From assembly GCA_040954595.2 (NCBI GenBank), contig CM082594.2:8742001-8806000 (forward strand): 64,000 nt of DNA, written 5' to 3'. The notes below the pieces were generated by a model that had not been told where the DNA came from, did no database searches, and saw only the letters and a list, made by a program, of their open reading frames with translations. Both the position numbers and the translations under genes were made by a program. This DNA is from Balanoglossus misakiensis. Lineage: Eukaryota; Hemichordata. Positions 10,501-25,500 of this stretch are shown one piece after another (the stretch's first letter is position 1; every line of letters begins with the position of its first letter).

Positions 10501-13500
10501 GATTTTTGACAAAAACCATGGGTTATAGCTCAGGAAATCGTCCAAAAATGACAATTTTTCGACTTCCCGGCATTTCAAAATTTCATCGATTTTTGACAAA
10601 AACCATGGGTTATAGCTCAGGAAATCGTCTAAAAATGACAATTTTTCGACTTCCCGGCATTTCAAAATTTCATCGATTTTTGACAAAAACCATGGGTTAT
10701 AGCTCAGGAAATCGTCCAAAAATGACAATTTTTCGACTTCCCGGCATTTCAAAATTTCATCGATTTTTGACAAAAACCATGGGTTATAGCTCAGGAAATC
10801 GTCCAAAAATGACAATTTTTCGACTTCCCGGCATTTCAAAATTTCATCGATTTTTGACAAAAACCATGGGTTATAGCTCAGGAAATCGTCCAAAAATGAC
10901 AATTTTTCGACCTCCCGGCATTTCAAAATTTCATCGATTTTTGACAAAAACCATGGGTTATAGCTCAGGAAATCGTCCGAAAATGACAATTTTTCGACCT
11001 CCCGGCATTTCAAAATTTCATCGATTTTTGACAAAAACCATGGGTTATAGCTCAGGAAATCGTCCGAAAATGACAATTTTTCGACCTCCCGGCATTTCAA
11101 AATTTCATCGATTTTTGACAAAAACCATGGGTTATAGCTCAGGAAATCGTCCGAAAATGACAATTTTTCGACTTCCCGGCATTTCAAAATTTCATCGATT
11201 TTTGACAAAAACCATGGGTTATAGCTCAGGAAATCGTCCAAAAATGACAATTTTTCGACTTCCCGGCATTTCAAAATTTCATCGATTTTTGACAAAAACC
11301 ATGGGTTATAGCTCAGGAAATCGTCCAAAAATGACAATTTTTCGACTTCCCGGCATTTCAAAATTTCATCGATTTTTGACAAAAACCATGGGTTATAGCT
11401 CAGGAAATCGTCCGAAAATGACAATTTTTCGACTTCCCGGCATTTCAAAATTTCATCGATTTTTGACAAAAAACCATGGGTTATAGCTCAGGAAATCGTC
11501 CGAAAATGACAATTTTTCGACTTCCCGGCATTTCAAAATTTCATCGATTTTTGACAAAAAACCATGGGTTATAGCTCAGGAAATCGTCCGAAAATGACAA
11601 TTTTTCGACTTCCCGGCATTTCAAAATTTCATCGATTTTTGACAAAAACCATGGGTTATAGCTCAGGAAATCGTCCGAAAATGACAATTTTTCGACTTCC
11701 CGGCATTTCAAAATTTCAACGATTTTTGACAAAAACCATGGGTTATAGCTCAGGAAATCGTCCAAAAATGACAATTTTTCGACTTCCCGGCATTTCAAAA
11801 TTTCATCGATTTTTGACAAAAACCATGGGTTATAGCTCAGGAAATCGTCCAAAAATGACAATTTTTCGACTTCCCGGCATGTCAAAATTTCATCGATTTT
11901 GACAAAAACCATGGGTTATAGCTCAGGAAATCGTCCAAAAATGACAATTTTTCGACTTCCCGGCATGTCAAAATTTCATCGATTTTTGACAAAAACCATG
12001 GGTTATAGCTCAGGAAATCGTCCAAAAATGACAATTTTTCGACTTCCCGGCATTTCAAAATTTCATCGATTTTTGACAAAAACCATGGGTTATAGCTCAG
12101 GAAATCGTCCAAAAATGACAATTTTTCGACTTCCCGGCATTTCAAAATTTCATCGATTTTTGACAAAAACCATGGGTTATAGCTCAGGAAATCGTCCAAA
12201 ATGACAATTTTTCGACTTCCCGGCATTTCAAAATTTCATCGATTTTTGACAAAAACCATGGGTTATAGCTCAGGAAATCGTCCGAAAATGACAATTTTTC
12301 GACTTCCCGGCATTTCAAAATTTCATCGATTTTTGACAAAAACCATGGGTTATAGCTCAGGAAATCGTCCAAAAATGACAATTTTTCGACTTCCCGGCAT
12401 TTCAAAATTTCATCGATTTTTGACAAAAACCATGGGTTATAGCTCAGGAAATCGTCCAAAAATGACAATTTTTCGACTTCCCGGCATTTCAAAATTTCAT
12501 CGATTTTTGACAAAAACCATGGGTTATAGCTCAGGAAATCGTCCAAAAATGACAATTTTTCGACTTCCCGGCATTTCAAAATTTCATCGATTTTTGACAA
12601 AAACCATGGGTTATAGCTCAGGAAATCGTCCAAAAATGACAATTTTTCGACTTCCCGGCATTTCAAAATTTCATCGATTTTTGACAAAAACCATGGGTTA
12701 TAGCTCAGGAAATCGTCCAAAAATGACAATTTTTCGACTTCCCGGCATTTCAAAATTTCATCGATTTTTGACAAAAACCATGGGTTATAGCTCAGGAAAT
12801 CGTCCGAAAATGACAATTTTTCGACTTCCCGGCATTTCAAAATTTCATCGATTTTTGACAAAAACCATGGGTTATAGCTCAGGAAATCGTCCGAAAATGA
12901 CAATTTTTCGACTTCCCGGCATTTCAAAATTTCATCGATTTTTGACAAAAACCATGGGTTATAGCTCAGGAAATCGTCCGAAAATGACAATTTTTCGACT
13001 TCCCGGCATTTCAAAATTTCATCGATTTTTGACAAAAACCATGGGTTATAGCTCAGGAAATCGTCCGAAAATGACAATTTTTCGACTTCCCGGCATTTCA
13101 AAATTTCATCGATTTTTGACAAAAACCATGGGTTATAGCTCAGGAAATCGTCCGAAAATGACAATTTTTCGACTTCCCGGCATTTCAAAATTTCATCGAT
13201 TTTTGACAAAAACCATGGGTTATAGCTCAGGAAATCGTCCGAAAATGACAATTTTTCGACTTCCCGGCATTTCAAAATTTCATCGATTTTGACAAAAACC
13301 ATGGGTTATAGCTCAGGAAATCGTCCGAAAATGACAATTTTTCGACTTCCCGGCATTTCAAAATTTCATCGATTTTTGACAAAAACCATGGGTTATAGCT
13401 CAGGAAATCGTCCAAAAATGACAATTTTTCGACTTCCCGGCATTTCAAAATTTCATCGATTTTTGACAAAAACCATGGGTTATAGCTCAGGAAATCGTCC

Positions 13501-16500
13501 AAAAATGACAATTTTTCGACTTCCCGGCATTTCAAAATTTCATCGATTTTTGACAAAAACCATGGGTTATAGCTCAGGAAATCGTCCAAAAATGACAATT
13601 TTTCGACTTCCCGGCATGTCAAAATTTCATCGATTTTTGACAAAAACCATGGGTTATAGCTCAGGAAATCGTCCAAAAATGACAATTTTTCGACTTCCCG
13701 GCATGTCAAAATTTCATCGATTTTTGACAAAAACCATGGGTTATAGCTCAGGAAATCGTCCAAAAATGACAATTTTTCGACTTCCCGGCATGTCAAAATT
13801 TCATCGATTTTTGACAAAAACCATGGGTTATAGCTCAGGAAATCGTCCAAAAATGACAATTTTTCGACTTCCCCGGCATTTCAAAATTTCATCGATTTTT
13901 GACAAAAACCATGGGTTATAGCTCAGGAAATCGTCCAAAAATGACAATTTTTCGACTTCCCGGCATTTCAAAATTTCATCGATTTTTGACAAAAACCATG
14001 GGTTATAGCTCAGGAAATCGTCCGAAAATGACAATTTTTCGACTTCCCGGCATTTCAAAATTTCATCGATTTTTGACAAAAACCATGGGTTATAGCTCAG
14101 GAAATCGTCCAAAAATGACAATTTTTCGACTTCCCGGCATTTCAAAATTTCATCGATTTTTGACAAAAACCATGGGTTATAGCTCAGGAAATCGTCCAAA
14201 AATGACAATTTTTCGACTTCCCGGCATTTCAAAATTTCATCGATTTTTGACAAAAACCATGGGTTATAGCTCAGGAAATCGTCCAAAAATGACAATTTTT
14301 CGACTTCCCGGCATTTCAAAATTTCATCGATTTTTGACAAAAACCATGGGTTATAGCTCAGGAAATCGTCCAAAAATGACAATTTTTCGACTTCCCGGCA
14401 TTTCAAAATTTCATCGATTTTTGACAAAAACCATGGGTTATAGCTCAGGAAATCGTCCAAAAATGACAATTTTTCGACTTCCCGGCATTTCAAAATTTCA
14501 TCGATTTTTGACAAAAACCATGGGTTATAGCTCAGGAAATCGTCCGAAAATGACAATTTTTCGACTTCCCGGCATTTCAAAATTTCATCGATTTTTGACA
14601 AAAACCATGGGTTATAGCTCAGGAAATCGTCCGAAAATGACAATTTTTCGACTTCCCGGCATTTCAAAATTTCATCGATTTTTGACAAAAACCATGGGTT
14701 ATAGCTCAGGAAATCGTCCAAAAATGACAATTTTTCGACTTCCCGGCATTTCAAAATTTCATCGATTTTTGACAAAAACCATGGGTTATAGCTCAGGAAA
14801 TCGTCCGAAAATGACAATTTTTCGACTTCCCGGCATTTCAAAATTTCATCGATTTTTGACAAAAACCATGGGTTATAGCTCAGGAAATCGTCCGAAAATG
14901 ACAATTTTCGACTTCCCGGCATTTCAAAATTTCATCGATTTTTGACAAAAACCATGGGTTATAGCTCAGGAAATCGTCCAAAAATGACAATTTTTCGACT
15001 TCCCGGCATTTCAAAATTTCATCGATTTTTGACAAAAACCATGGGTTATAGCTCAGGAAATCGTCCAAAAATGACAATTTTTCGACTTCCCGGCATTTCA
15101 AAATTTCATCGATTTTTGACAAAAAACCATGGGTTATAGCTCAGGAAATCGTCCAAAAATGACAATTTTTCGACTTCCCGGCATTTCAAAATTTCATCGA
15201 TTTTTGACAAAAACCATGGGTTATAGCTCAGGAAATCGTCCGAAAATGACAATTTTTCGACTTCCCGGCATTTCAAAATTTCATCGATTTTTGACAAAAA
15301 CCATGGGTTATAGCTCAGGAAATCGTCCGAAAATGACAATTTTTCGACTTCCCGGCATTTCAAAATTTCATCGATTTTTGACAAAAACCATGGGTTATAG
15401 CTCAGGAAATCGTCCGAAAATGACAATTTTTCGACTTCCCGGCATTTCAAATTTCATCGATTTTTGACAAAAAACCATGGGTTATAGCTCAGGAAATCGT
15501 CCAGAAAATGACAATTTTTCGACTTCCCGGCATTTCAAAATTTCATCGATTTTTGACAAAAACCATGGGTTATAGCTCAGGAAATCGTCCGAAAATGACA
15601 ATTTTTCGACTTCCCGGCATTTCAAAATTTCATCGATTTTTGACAAAAACCATGGGTTATAGCTCAGGAAATCGTCCGAAAATGACAATTTTTCGACTTC
15701 CCGGCATTTCAAAATTTCATCGATTTTTGACAAAAACCATGGGTTATAGCTCAGGAAATCGTCCGAAAATGACAATTTTTCGACTTCCCGGCATTTCAAA
15801 ATTTCATCGATTTTTGACAAAAACCATGGGTTATAGCTCAGGAAATCGTCCGAAAATGACAATTTTCGACTTCCCGGCATTTCAAAATTTCATCGATTTT
15901 TGACAAAAACCATGGGTTATAGCTCAGGAAATCGTCCGAAAATGACAATTTTTCGACTTCCCGGCATTTCAAAATTTCATCGATTTTTGACAAAAACCAT
16001 GGGTTATAGCTCAGGAAATCGTCCGAAAATGACAATTTTTCGACTTCCCCGGCATTTCAAAATTTCATCGATTTTTGACAAAAACCATGGGTTATAGCTC
16101 AGGAAATCGTCCAAAAATGACAATTTTTCGACTTCCCGGCATTTCAAAATTTCATCGATTTTTGACAAAAACCATGGGTTATAGCTCAGGAAATCGTCCA
16201 AAATGACAATTTTTCGACTTCCCGGCATGTCAAAATTTCATCGATTTTTGACAAAAACCATGGGTTATAGCTCAGGAAATCGTCCAAAAATGACAATTTT
16301 TCGACTTCCCGGCATGTCAAAATTTCATCGATTTTTGACAAAAACCATGGGTTATAGCTCAGGAAATCGTCCAAAAATGACAATTTTTCGACTTCCCGGC
16401 ATGTCAAAATTTCATCGATTTTTGACAAAAACCATGGGTTATAGCTCAGGAAATCGTCCAAAAATGACAATTTTTCGACTTCCCGGCATGTCAAAATTTC

Positions 16501-17224
16501 ATCGATTTTTGACAAAAACCATGGGTTATAGCTCAGGAAATCGTCCAAAAATGACAATTTTTCGACTTCCCGGCATTTCAAAATTTCATCGATTTTTGAC
16601 AAAACCATGGGTTATAGCTCAGGAAATCGTCCAAAAATGACAATTTTTCGACTTCCCGGCATTTCAAAATTTCATCGATTTTTGACAAAAACCATGGGTT
16701 ATAGCTCAGGAAATCGTCCAAAAATGACAATTTTTCGACTTCCCGGCATTTCAAAATTTCATCGATTTTTGACAAAAACCATGGGTTATAGCTCAGGAAA
16801 TCGTCCAAAAATGACAATTTTTCGACTTCCCGGCATTTCAAAATTTCATCGATTTTTGACAAAAACCATGGGTTATAGCTCAGGAAATCGGCCAAAAATG
16901 ACAATTTTTCGACTTCCCGGCATTTCAAAATTTCATCGATTTTTGACAAAAACCATGGGTTATAGCTCAGGAAATCGTCCAAAAATGACAATTTTTCGAC
17001 TTCCCGGCATTTCAAAATTTCATCGATTTTTGACAAAAACCATGGGTTATAGCTCAGGAAATCGTCCAAAATGACAATTTTTCGACTTCCCGGCATTTCA
17101 AAATTTCATCGATTTTTGACAAAAAACCATGGGTTATAGCTCAGGAAATCGTCCAAAAATGACAATTTTTCGACTTCCCGGCATTTCAAAATTTCATCGA
17201 TTTTTGACAAAAACCATGGGTTAT

Positions 17225-17511
17225 AGCTCAGGAAATCGTCCACTCACGAAGGGAAATCGTCCGAAAATGACAATTTTCGACTTCCAGCATTCAAAATTTC
17301 ATCGATTTTGACAAAAACCATGGGTTATAGCTCAGGAATCTCCAAAAATGACAATTTTCGACTTCCGGCATTTCAAAATTTCAACGATTTTTGACCAAAA
17401 ACAGGGTTATAGCTCAGGAAATCGTCCAAAATGACAATTTTTCGACTTCCCGGCATTTCAAATTCATCGATTTTTGACAATAACCATGGGTTATCGCTCA
17501 GGAAATCGTCC
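17225..17511. repeat. Disordered units left of the assembly gap
   Basis: Units here carry many indels and substitutions, such as an inserted CACTCACGAAGGG, CTTCCAGCATTC, lost homopolymer bases and ACAGGG for CCATGGG. The error density is far above the rest of the array, consistent with poor consensus beside the gap. Confidence 0.75.
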
Positions 17512-17611
17512 NNNNNNNNNNNNNNNNNNNNNNNNNNNNNNNNNNNNNNNNNNNNNNNNNNNNNNNNNNNNNNNNNNNNNNNNNNNNNNNNNNNNNNNNN
17601 NNNNNNNNNNN
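17512..17611. other. Assembly gap of exactly 100 N
   Basis: One hundred consecutive N lie inside the tandem array. A round 100 is a common placeholder for a gap of unknown size, so the number of repeat copies is a lower bound. Confidence 0.97.
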
Positions 17612-17868
17612 CGAAAATGACAATTTTTCGACTTCCCGGCATTTCAAAATTTCATCGATTTTTGACCCAAAACCAGGGTTATAGTGAGTAACACTCTCGT
17701 GAGAGTCGAAAATGACAATTTTTCGACTTCCCGGCATTTCAAAATTTCATCGATTTTTGACAAAAAACCATGGGTTATAGCTCAGGAAAACATCTCGTGA
17801 GAGCCCGAAAATGACAATTTTTCGACTTCCCGGCATTTCAAAATTTCATCGATTTTTGACAAAAAACC
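17612..17868. repeat. Units right of the gap with CTCGTGAGAG inserts
   Basis: Two successive units replace the usual TCGTCC segment by sequences containing CTCGTGAGAG (near 17693-17708 and 17791-17802). The first forms the perfect palindrome CTCTCGTGAGAG. Normal units resume from about 17869. Confidence 0.7.
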
Positions 17869-20800
17869 ATGGGTTATAGCTCAGGAAATCGTCCGAAAAT
17901 GACAATTTTTCGACTTCCCGGCATTTCAAAATTTCATCGATTTTTGACAAAAACCATGGGTTATAGCTCAGGAAATCGTCCGAAAAATGACAATTTTTCG
18001 ACTTCCCGGCATGTCAAAATTTCATCGATTTTTGACAAAAACCATGGGTTATAGCTCAGGAAATCGTCCAAAAATGACAATTTTTCGACTTCCCGGCATG
18101 TCAAAATTTCATCGATTTTTGACAAAAACCATGGGTTATAGCTCAGGAAATCGTCCGAAAATGACAATTTTTCGACTTCCCGGCATGTCAAAATTTCATC
18201 GATTTTTGACAAAAACCATGGGTTATAGCTCAGGAAATCGTCCGAAAATGACAATTTTTCGACTTCCCGGCATTTCAAAATTTCATCGATTTTTGACAAA
18301 AACCATGGGTTATAGCTCAGGAAATCGTCCAAAAATGACAATTTTTCGACTTCCCGGCATTTCAAAATTTCATCGATTTTTGACAAAAACCATGGGTTAT
18401 AGCTCAGGAAATCGTCCAAAAATGACAATTTTTCGACTTCCCGGCATTTCAAAATTTCATCGATTTTTGACAAAAACCATGGGTTATAGCTCAGGAAATC
18501 GTCCAAAAATGACAATTTTTCGACTTCCCGGCATTTCAAAATTTCATCGATTTTTGACAAAAACCATGGGTTATAGCTCAGGAAATCGTCCAAAAATGAC
18601 AATTTTTCGACTTCCCGGCATTTCAAAATTTCATCGATTTTTGACAAAAACCATGGGTTATAGCTCAGGAAATCGTCCAAAAATGACAATTTTTCGACTT
18701 CCCGGCATTTCAAAATTTCATCGATTTTTGACAAAAACCATGGGTTATAGCTCAGGAAATCGTCCAAAAATGACAATTTTTCGACTTCCCGGCATTTCAA
18801 AATTTCATCGATTTTTGACAAAAACCATGGGTTATAGCTCAGGAAATCGTCCAAAAATGACAATTTTTCGACTTCCCGGCATTTCAAAATTTCATCGATT
18901 TTTGACAAAAACCATGGGTTATAGCTCAGGAAATCGTCCAAAAATGACAATTTTTCGACTTCCCGGCATTTCAAAATTTCATCGATTTTTGACAAAAACC
19001 ATGGGTTATAGCTCAGGAAATCGTCCAAAAATGACAATTTTTCGACTTCCCGGCATTTCAAAATTTCATCGATTTTTGACAAAAACCATGGGTTATAGCT
19101 CAGGAAATCGTCCAAAAATGACAATTTTTCGACTTCCCGGCATTTCAAAATTTCATCGATTTTTGACAAAAACCATGGGTTATAGCTCAGGAAATCGTCC
19201 AAAAATGACAATTTTTCGACTTCCCGGCATTTCAAAATTTCATCGATTTTTGACAAAAACCATGGGTTATAGCTCAGGAAATCGTCCAAAAATGACAATT
19301 TTTCGACTTCCCGGCATTTCAAAATTTCATCGATTTTTGACAAAAACCATGGGTTATAGCTCAGGAAATCGTCCAAAAATGACAATTTTTCGACTTCCCG
19401 GCATTTCAAAATTTCATCGATTTTTGACAAAAACCATGGGTTATAGCTCAGTAAATCGTCCAAAAATGACAATTTTTCGACTTCCCGGCATTTCAAAATT
19501 TCATCGATTTTTGACAAAAACCATGGGTTATAGCTCAGTAAATCGTCCAAAAATGACAATTTTTCGACTTCCCGGCATTTCAAAATTTCATCGATTTTTG
19601 ACAAAAACCATGGGTTATAGCTCAGGAAATCGTCCAAAAATGACAATTTTTCGACTTCCCGGCATTTCAAAATTTCATCGATTTTTGACAAAAACCATGG
19701 GTTATAGCTCAGGAAATCGTCCAAAAATGACAATTTTTCGACTTCCCGGCATTTCAAAATTTCATCGATTTTTGACAAAAACCATGGGTTATAGCTCAGG
19801 AAATCGTCCAAAAATGACAATTTTTCGACTTCCCGGCATTTCAAAATTTCATCGATTTTTGACAAAAACCATGGGTTATAGCTCAGGAAATCGTCCAAAA
19901 ATGACAATTTTTCGACTTCCCGGCATTTCAAAATTTCATCGATTTTTGACAAAAACCATGGGTTATAGCTCAGGAAATCGTCCAAAAATGACAATTTTTC
20001 GACTTCCCGGCATTTCAAAATTTCATCGATTTTTGACAAAAACCATGGGTTATAGCTCAGGAAATCGTCCAAAAATGACAATTTTTCGACTTCCCGGCAT
20101 TTCAAAATTTCATCGATTTTTGACAAAAACCATGGGTTATAGCTCAGGAAATCGTCCAAAAATGACAATTTTTCGACTTCCCGGCATTTCAAAATTTCAT
20201 CGATTTTTGACAAAAACCATGGGTTATAGCTCAGGAAATCGTCCAAAAATGACAATTTTTCGACTTCCCGGCATTTCAAAATTTCATCGATTTTTGACAA
20301 AAACCATGGGTTATAGCTCAGGAAATCGTCCAAAAATGACAATTTTTCGACTTCCCGGCATTTCAAAATTTCATCGATTTTTGACAAAAACCATGGGTTA
20401 TAGCTCAGGAAATCGTCCAAAAATGACAATTTTTCGACTTCCCGGCATTTCAAAATTTCATCGATTTTTGACAAAAACCATGGGTTATAGCTCAGGAAAT
20501 CGTCCGAAAATGACAATTTTTCGACTTCCCGGCATTTCAAAATTTCATCGATTTTTGACAAAAACCATGGGTTATAGCTCAGGAAATCGTCCGAAAATGA
20601 CAATTTTTCGACTTCCCGGCATTTCAAAATTTCATCGATTTTTGACAAAAACCATGGGTTATAGCTCAGGAAATCGTCCAAAAATGACAATTTTTCGACT
20701 TCCCGGCATGTCAAAATTTCATCGATTTTTGACAAAAACCATGGGTTATAGCTCAGGAAATCGTCCAAAAATGACAATTTTTCGACTTCCCGGCATGTCA

Positions 20801-22588
20801 AAATTTCATCGATTTTTGACAAAAACCATGGGTTATAGCTCAGGAAATCGTCCAAAAATGACAATTTTTCGACTTCCCGGCATGTCAAAATTTCATCGAT
20901 TTTTGACAAAAACCATGGGTTATAGCTCAGGAAATCGTCCGAAAATGACAATTTTTCGACTTCCCGGCATGTCAAAATTTCATCGATTTTTGACAAAAAC
21001 CATGGGTTATAGCTCAGGAAATCGTCCGAAAATGACAATTTTTCGACTTCCCGGCATTTCAAAATTTCATCGATTTTTGACAAAAACCATGGGTTATAGC
21101 TCAGGAAATCGTCCAAAAATGACAATTTTTCGACTTCCCGGCATTTCAAAATTTCATCGATTTTTGACAAAAACCATGGGTTATAGCTCAGGAAATCGTC
21201 CAAAAATGACAATTTTTCGACTTCCCGGCATTTCAAAATTTCATCGATTTTTGACAAAAACCATGGGTTATAGCTCAGGAAATCGTCCAAAAATGACAAT
21301 TTTTCGACTTCCCGGCATTTCAAAATTTCATCGATTTTTGACAAAAACCATGGGTTATAGCTCAGGAAATCGTCCAAAAATGACAATTTTTCGACTTCCC
21401 GGCATTTCAAAATTTCATCGATTTTTGACAAAAACCATGGGTTATAGCTCAGGAAATCGTCCAAAAATGACAATTTTTCGACTTCCCGGCATTTCAAAAT
21501 TTCATCGATTTTTGACAAAAACCATGGGTTATAGCTCAGGAAATCGTCCAAAAATGACAATTTTTCGACTTCCCGGCATTTCAAAATTTCATCGATTTTT
21601 GACAAAAACCATGGGTTATAGCTCAGGAAATCGTCCAAAAATGACAATTTTTCGACTTCCCGGCATTTCAAAATTTCATCGATTTTTGACAAAAACCATG
21701 GGTTATAGCTCAGGAAATCGTCCAAAAATGACAATTTTTCGACTTCCCGGCATTTCAAAATTTCATCGATTTTTGACAAAAACCATGGGTTATAGCTCAG
21801 GAAATCGTCCAAAAATGACAATTTTTCGACTTCCCGGCATTTCAAAATTTCATCGATTTTTGACAAAAACCATGGGTTATAGCTCAGGAAATCGTCCAAA
21901 AATGACAATTTTTCGACTTCCCGGCATTTCAAAATTTCATCGATTTTTGACAAAAACCATGGGTTATAGCTCAGGAAATCGTCCAAAAATGACAATTTTT
22001 CGACTTCCCGGCATTTCAAAATTTCATCGATTTTTGACAAAAACCATGGGTTATAGCTCAGGAAATCGTCCAAAAATGACAATTTTTCGACTTCCCGGCA
22101 TTTCAAAATTTCATCGATTTTTGACAAAAACCATGGGTTATAGCTCAGGAAATCGTCCAAAAATGACAATTTTTCGACTTCCCGGCATTTCAAAATTTCA
22201 TCGATTTTTGACAAAAACCATGGGTTATAGCTCAGGAAATCGTCCAAAAATGACAATTTTTCGACTTCCCGGCATTTCAAAAGTTCATCGATTTTTGACA
22301 AAAACCATGGGTTATAGCTCAGGAAATCGTCCAAAAATGACAATTTTTCGACTTCCCGGCATTTCAAAATTTCATCGATTTTTGACAAAAACCATGGGTT
22401 ATAGCTCAGGAAATCGTCCAAAAATGACAATTTTTCGACTTCCCGGCATTTCAAAATTTCATCGATTTTTGACAAAAACCATGGGTTATAGCTCAGGAAA
22501 TCGTCCAAAAATGACAATTTTTCGACTTCCCGGCATTTCAAAATTTCATCGATTTTTGACAAAAACCATGGGTTATAGCTCAGGAAAT

Positions 22589-25500
22589 CGCCAAAAATGA
22601 CAATTTTTCGACTTCCCGGCATTTCAAAATTTCATCGATTTTTGACAAAAACCATGGGTTATAGCTCAGGAAATCGCCCAAAAATGACAATTTTTCGACT
22701 TCCCGGCATTTCAAAATTTCATCGATTTTTGACAAAAACCATGGGTTATAGCTCAGGAAATCGCCCAAAAATGACAATTTTTCGACTTCCCGGCATTTCA
22801 AAATTTCATCGATTTTTGACAAAAACCATGGGTTATAGCTCAGGAAATCGCCCAAAAATGACAATTTTTCGACTTCCCGGCATTTCAAAATTTCATCGAT
22901 TTTTGACAAAAACCATGGGTTATAGCTCAGGAAATCGCCCAAAAATGACAATTTTTCGACTTCCCGGCATTTCAAAATTTCATCGATTTTTGACAAAAAC
23001 CATGGGTTATAGCTCAGGAAATCGTCCAAAAATGACAATTTTTCGACTTCCCGGCATTTCAAAATTTCATCGATTTTTGACAAAAACCATGGGTTATAGC
23101 TCAGGAAATCGTCCAAAAATGACAATTTTTCGACTTCCCGGCATTTCAAAATTTCATCGATTTTTGACAAAAACCATGGGTTATAGCTCAGGAAATCGTC
23201 CAAAAATGACAATTTTTCGACTTCCCGGCATTTCAAAATTTCATCGATTTTTGACAAAAACCATGGGTTATAGCTCAGGAAATCGTCCAAAAATGACAAT
23301 TTTTCGACTTCCCGGCATTTCAAAATTTCATCGATTTTTGACAAAAACCATGGGTTATAGCTCAGGAAATCGTCCAAAAATGACAATTTTTCGACTTCCC
23401 GGCATTTCAAAATTTCATCGATTTTTGACAAAAACCATGGGTTATAGCTCAGGAAATCGCCCAAAAATGACAATTTTTCGACTTCCCGGCATTTCAAAAT
23501 TTCATCGATTTTTGACAAAAACCATGGGTTATTGCTCAGGAAATCGCCCAAAAATGACAATTTTTCGACTTCCCGGCATTTCAAAATTTCATCGATTTTT
23601 GACAAAAACCATGGGTTATAGCTCAGGAAATCGCCCAAAAATGGCAATATTTCGACTTCCCGGCATTTCAAAATTTCATCGATTTTTGACAAAAACCATG
23701 GGTTATAGCTCAGGAAATCGTCCAAAAATGGCAATTTTTCGACTTCCCGGCATTTCAAAATTTCATCGATTTTTGACAAAAACCATGGGTTATAGCTCAG
23801 GAAATCGTCCAAAAATTGCAATTTTTCGACTTCCCGGCATTTCAAAATTTCATCGATTTTTGACAAAAACCATGGGTTATAGCTCAGGAAATCGTCCAAA
23901 AATTGCAATTTTTCGACTTCCCGGCATTTCAAAATTTCATCGATTTTTGACAAAAACCATGGGTTATAGCTCAGGAAATCGTCCAAAAATGGCAATTTTT
24001 CGACTTCCCGGCATTTCAAAATTTCATCGATTTTTGACAAAAACCATGGGTTATAGCTCAGGAAATCGTCCAAAAATGGCAATTTTTCGACTTCATGGCA
24101 TTTCAAAATTTCATCGATTTTTGACAAAAACCATGGGTTATAGCTCAGGAAATCGTCCAAAAATGGCAATTTTTCGACTTCCCGGCATGTCAAAATTTCA
24201 TCGATTTTTGACAAAAACCATGGGTTATAGCTCAGGAAATCGTCCAAAAATGGCAATTTTTCGACTTCCCGGCATTTCAAAATTTCATCGATTTTTGACA
24301 AAAACCATGGGTTATAGCTCAGGAAATCGTCCAAAAATGGCAATTTTTCGACTTCCCGGCATTTCAAAATTTCATCGATTTTTGACAAAAACCATGGGTT
24401 ATAGCTCAGGAAATCGTCCAAAAATGGCAATTTTTCGACTTCCCGGCATTTCAAAATTTCATCGATTTTTGACAAAAACCATGGGTTATAGCTCAGGAAA
24501 TCGTCCAAAAATGGCAATTTTTCGACTTCCCGGCATTTCAAAATTTCATCGATTTTTGACAAAAACCATGGGTTATAGCTCAGGAAATCGTCCAAAAATG
24601 ACAATTTTTCGACTTCCCGGCATTTCAAAATTTCATCGATTTTTGACAAAAACCATGGGTTATAGCTCAGGAAATCGTCCAAAAATGACAATTTTTCGAC
24701 TTCCCGGCATTTCAAAATTTCATCGATTTTTGACAAAAACCATGGGTTATAGCTCAGGAAATCGTCCAAAAATGGCAATTTTTCGACTTCCCGGCATTTC
24801 AAAATTTCATCGATTTTTGACAAAAACCATGGGTTATAGCTCAGGAAATCGTCCAAAAATGACAATTTTTCGACTTCCCGGCATTTCAAAATTTCATCGA
24901 TTTTTGACAAAAACCATGGGTTATAGCTCAGGAAATCGTCCAAAAATGACAATTTTTCGACTTCCCGGCATTTCAAAATTTCATCGATTTTTGACAAAAA
25001 CCATGGGTTATAGCTCAGGAAATCGTCCAAAAATGACAATTTTTCGACTTCCCGGCATTTCAAAATTTCATCGATTTTTGACAAAAACCATGGGTTATAG
25101 CTCAGGAAATCGTCCAAAAATGACAATTTTTCGACTTCCCGGCATTTCAAAATTTCATCGATTTTTGACAAAAACCATGGGTTATAGCTCAGGAAATCGT
25201 CCAAAAATGACAATTTTTCGACTTCCCGGCATTTCAAAATTTCATCGATTTTTGACAAAAACCATGGGTTATAGCTCAGGAAATCGTCCAAAAATGACAA
25301 TTTTTCGACTTCCCGGCATTTCAAAATTTCATCGATTTTTGACAAAAACCATGGGTTATAGCTCAGGAAATCGTCCAAAAATGGCAATTTTTCGACTTCC
25401 CGGCATTTCAAAATTTCATCGATTTTTGACAAAAACCATGGGTTATAGCTCAGGAAATCGTCCAAAAATGGCAGTTTTTCGACTTCCCGGCATTTCAAAA

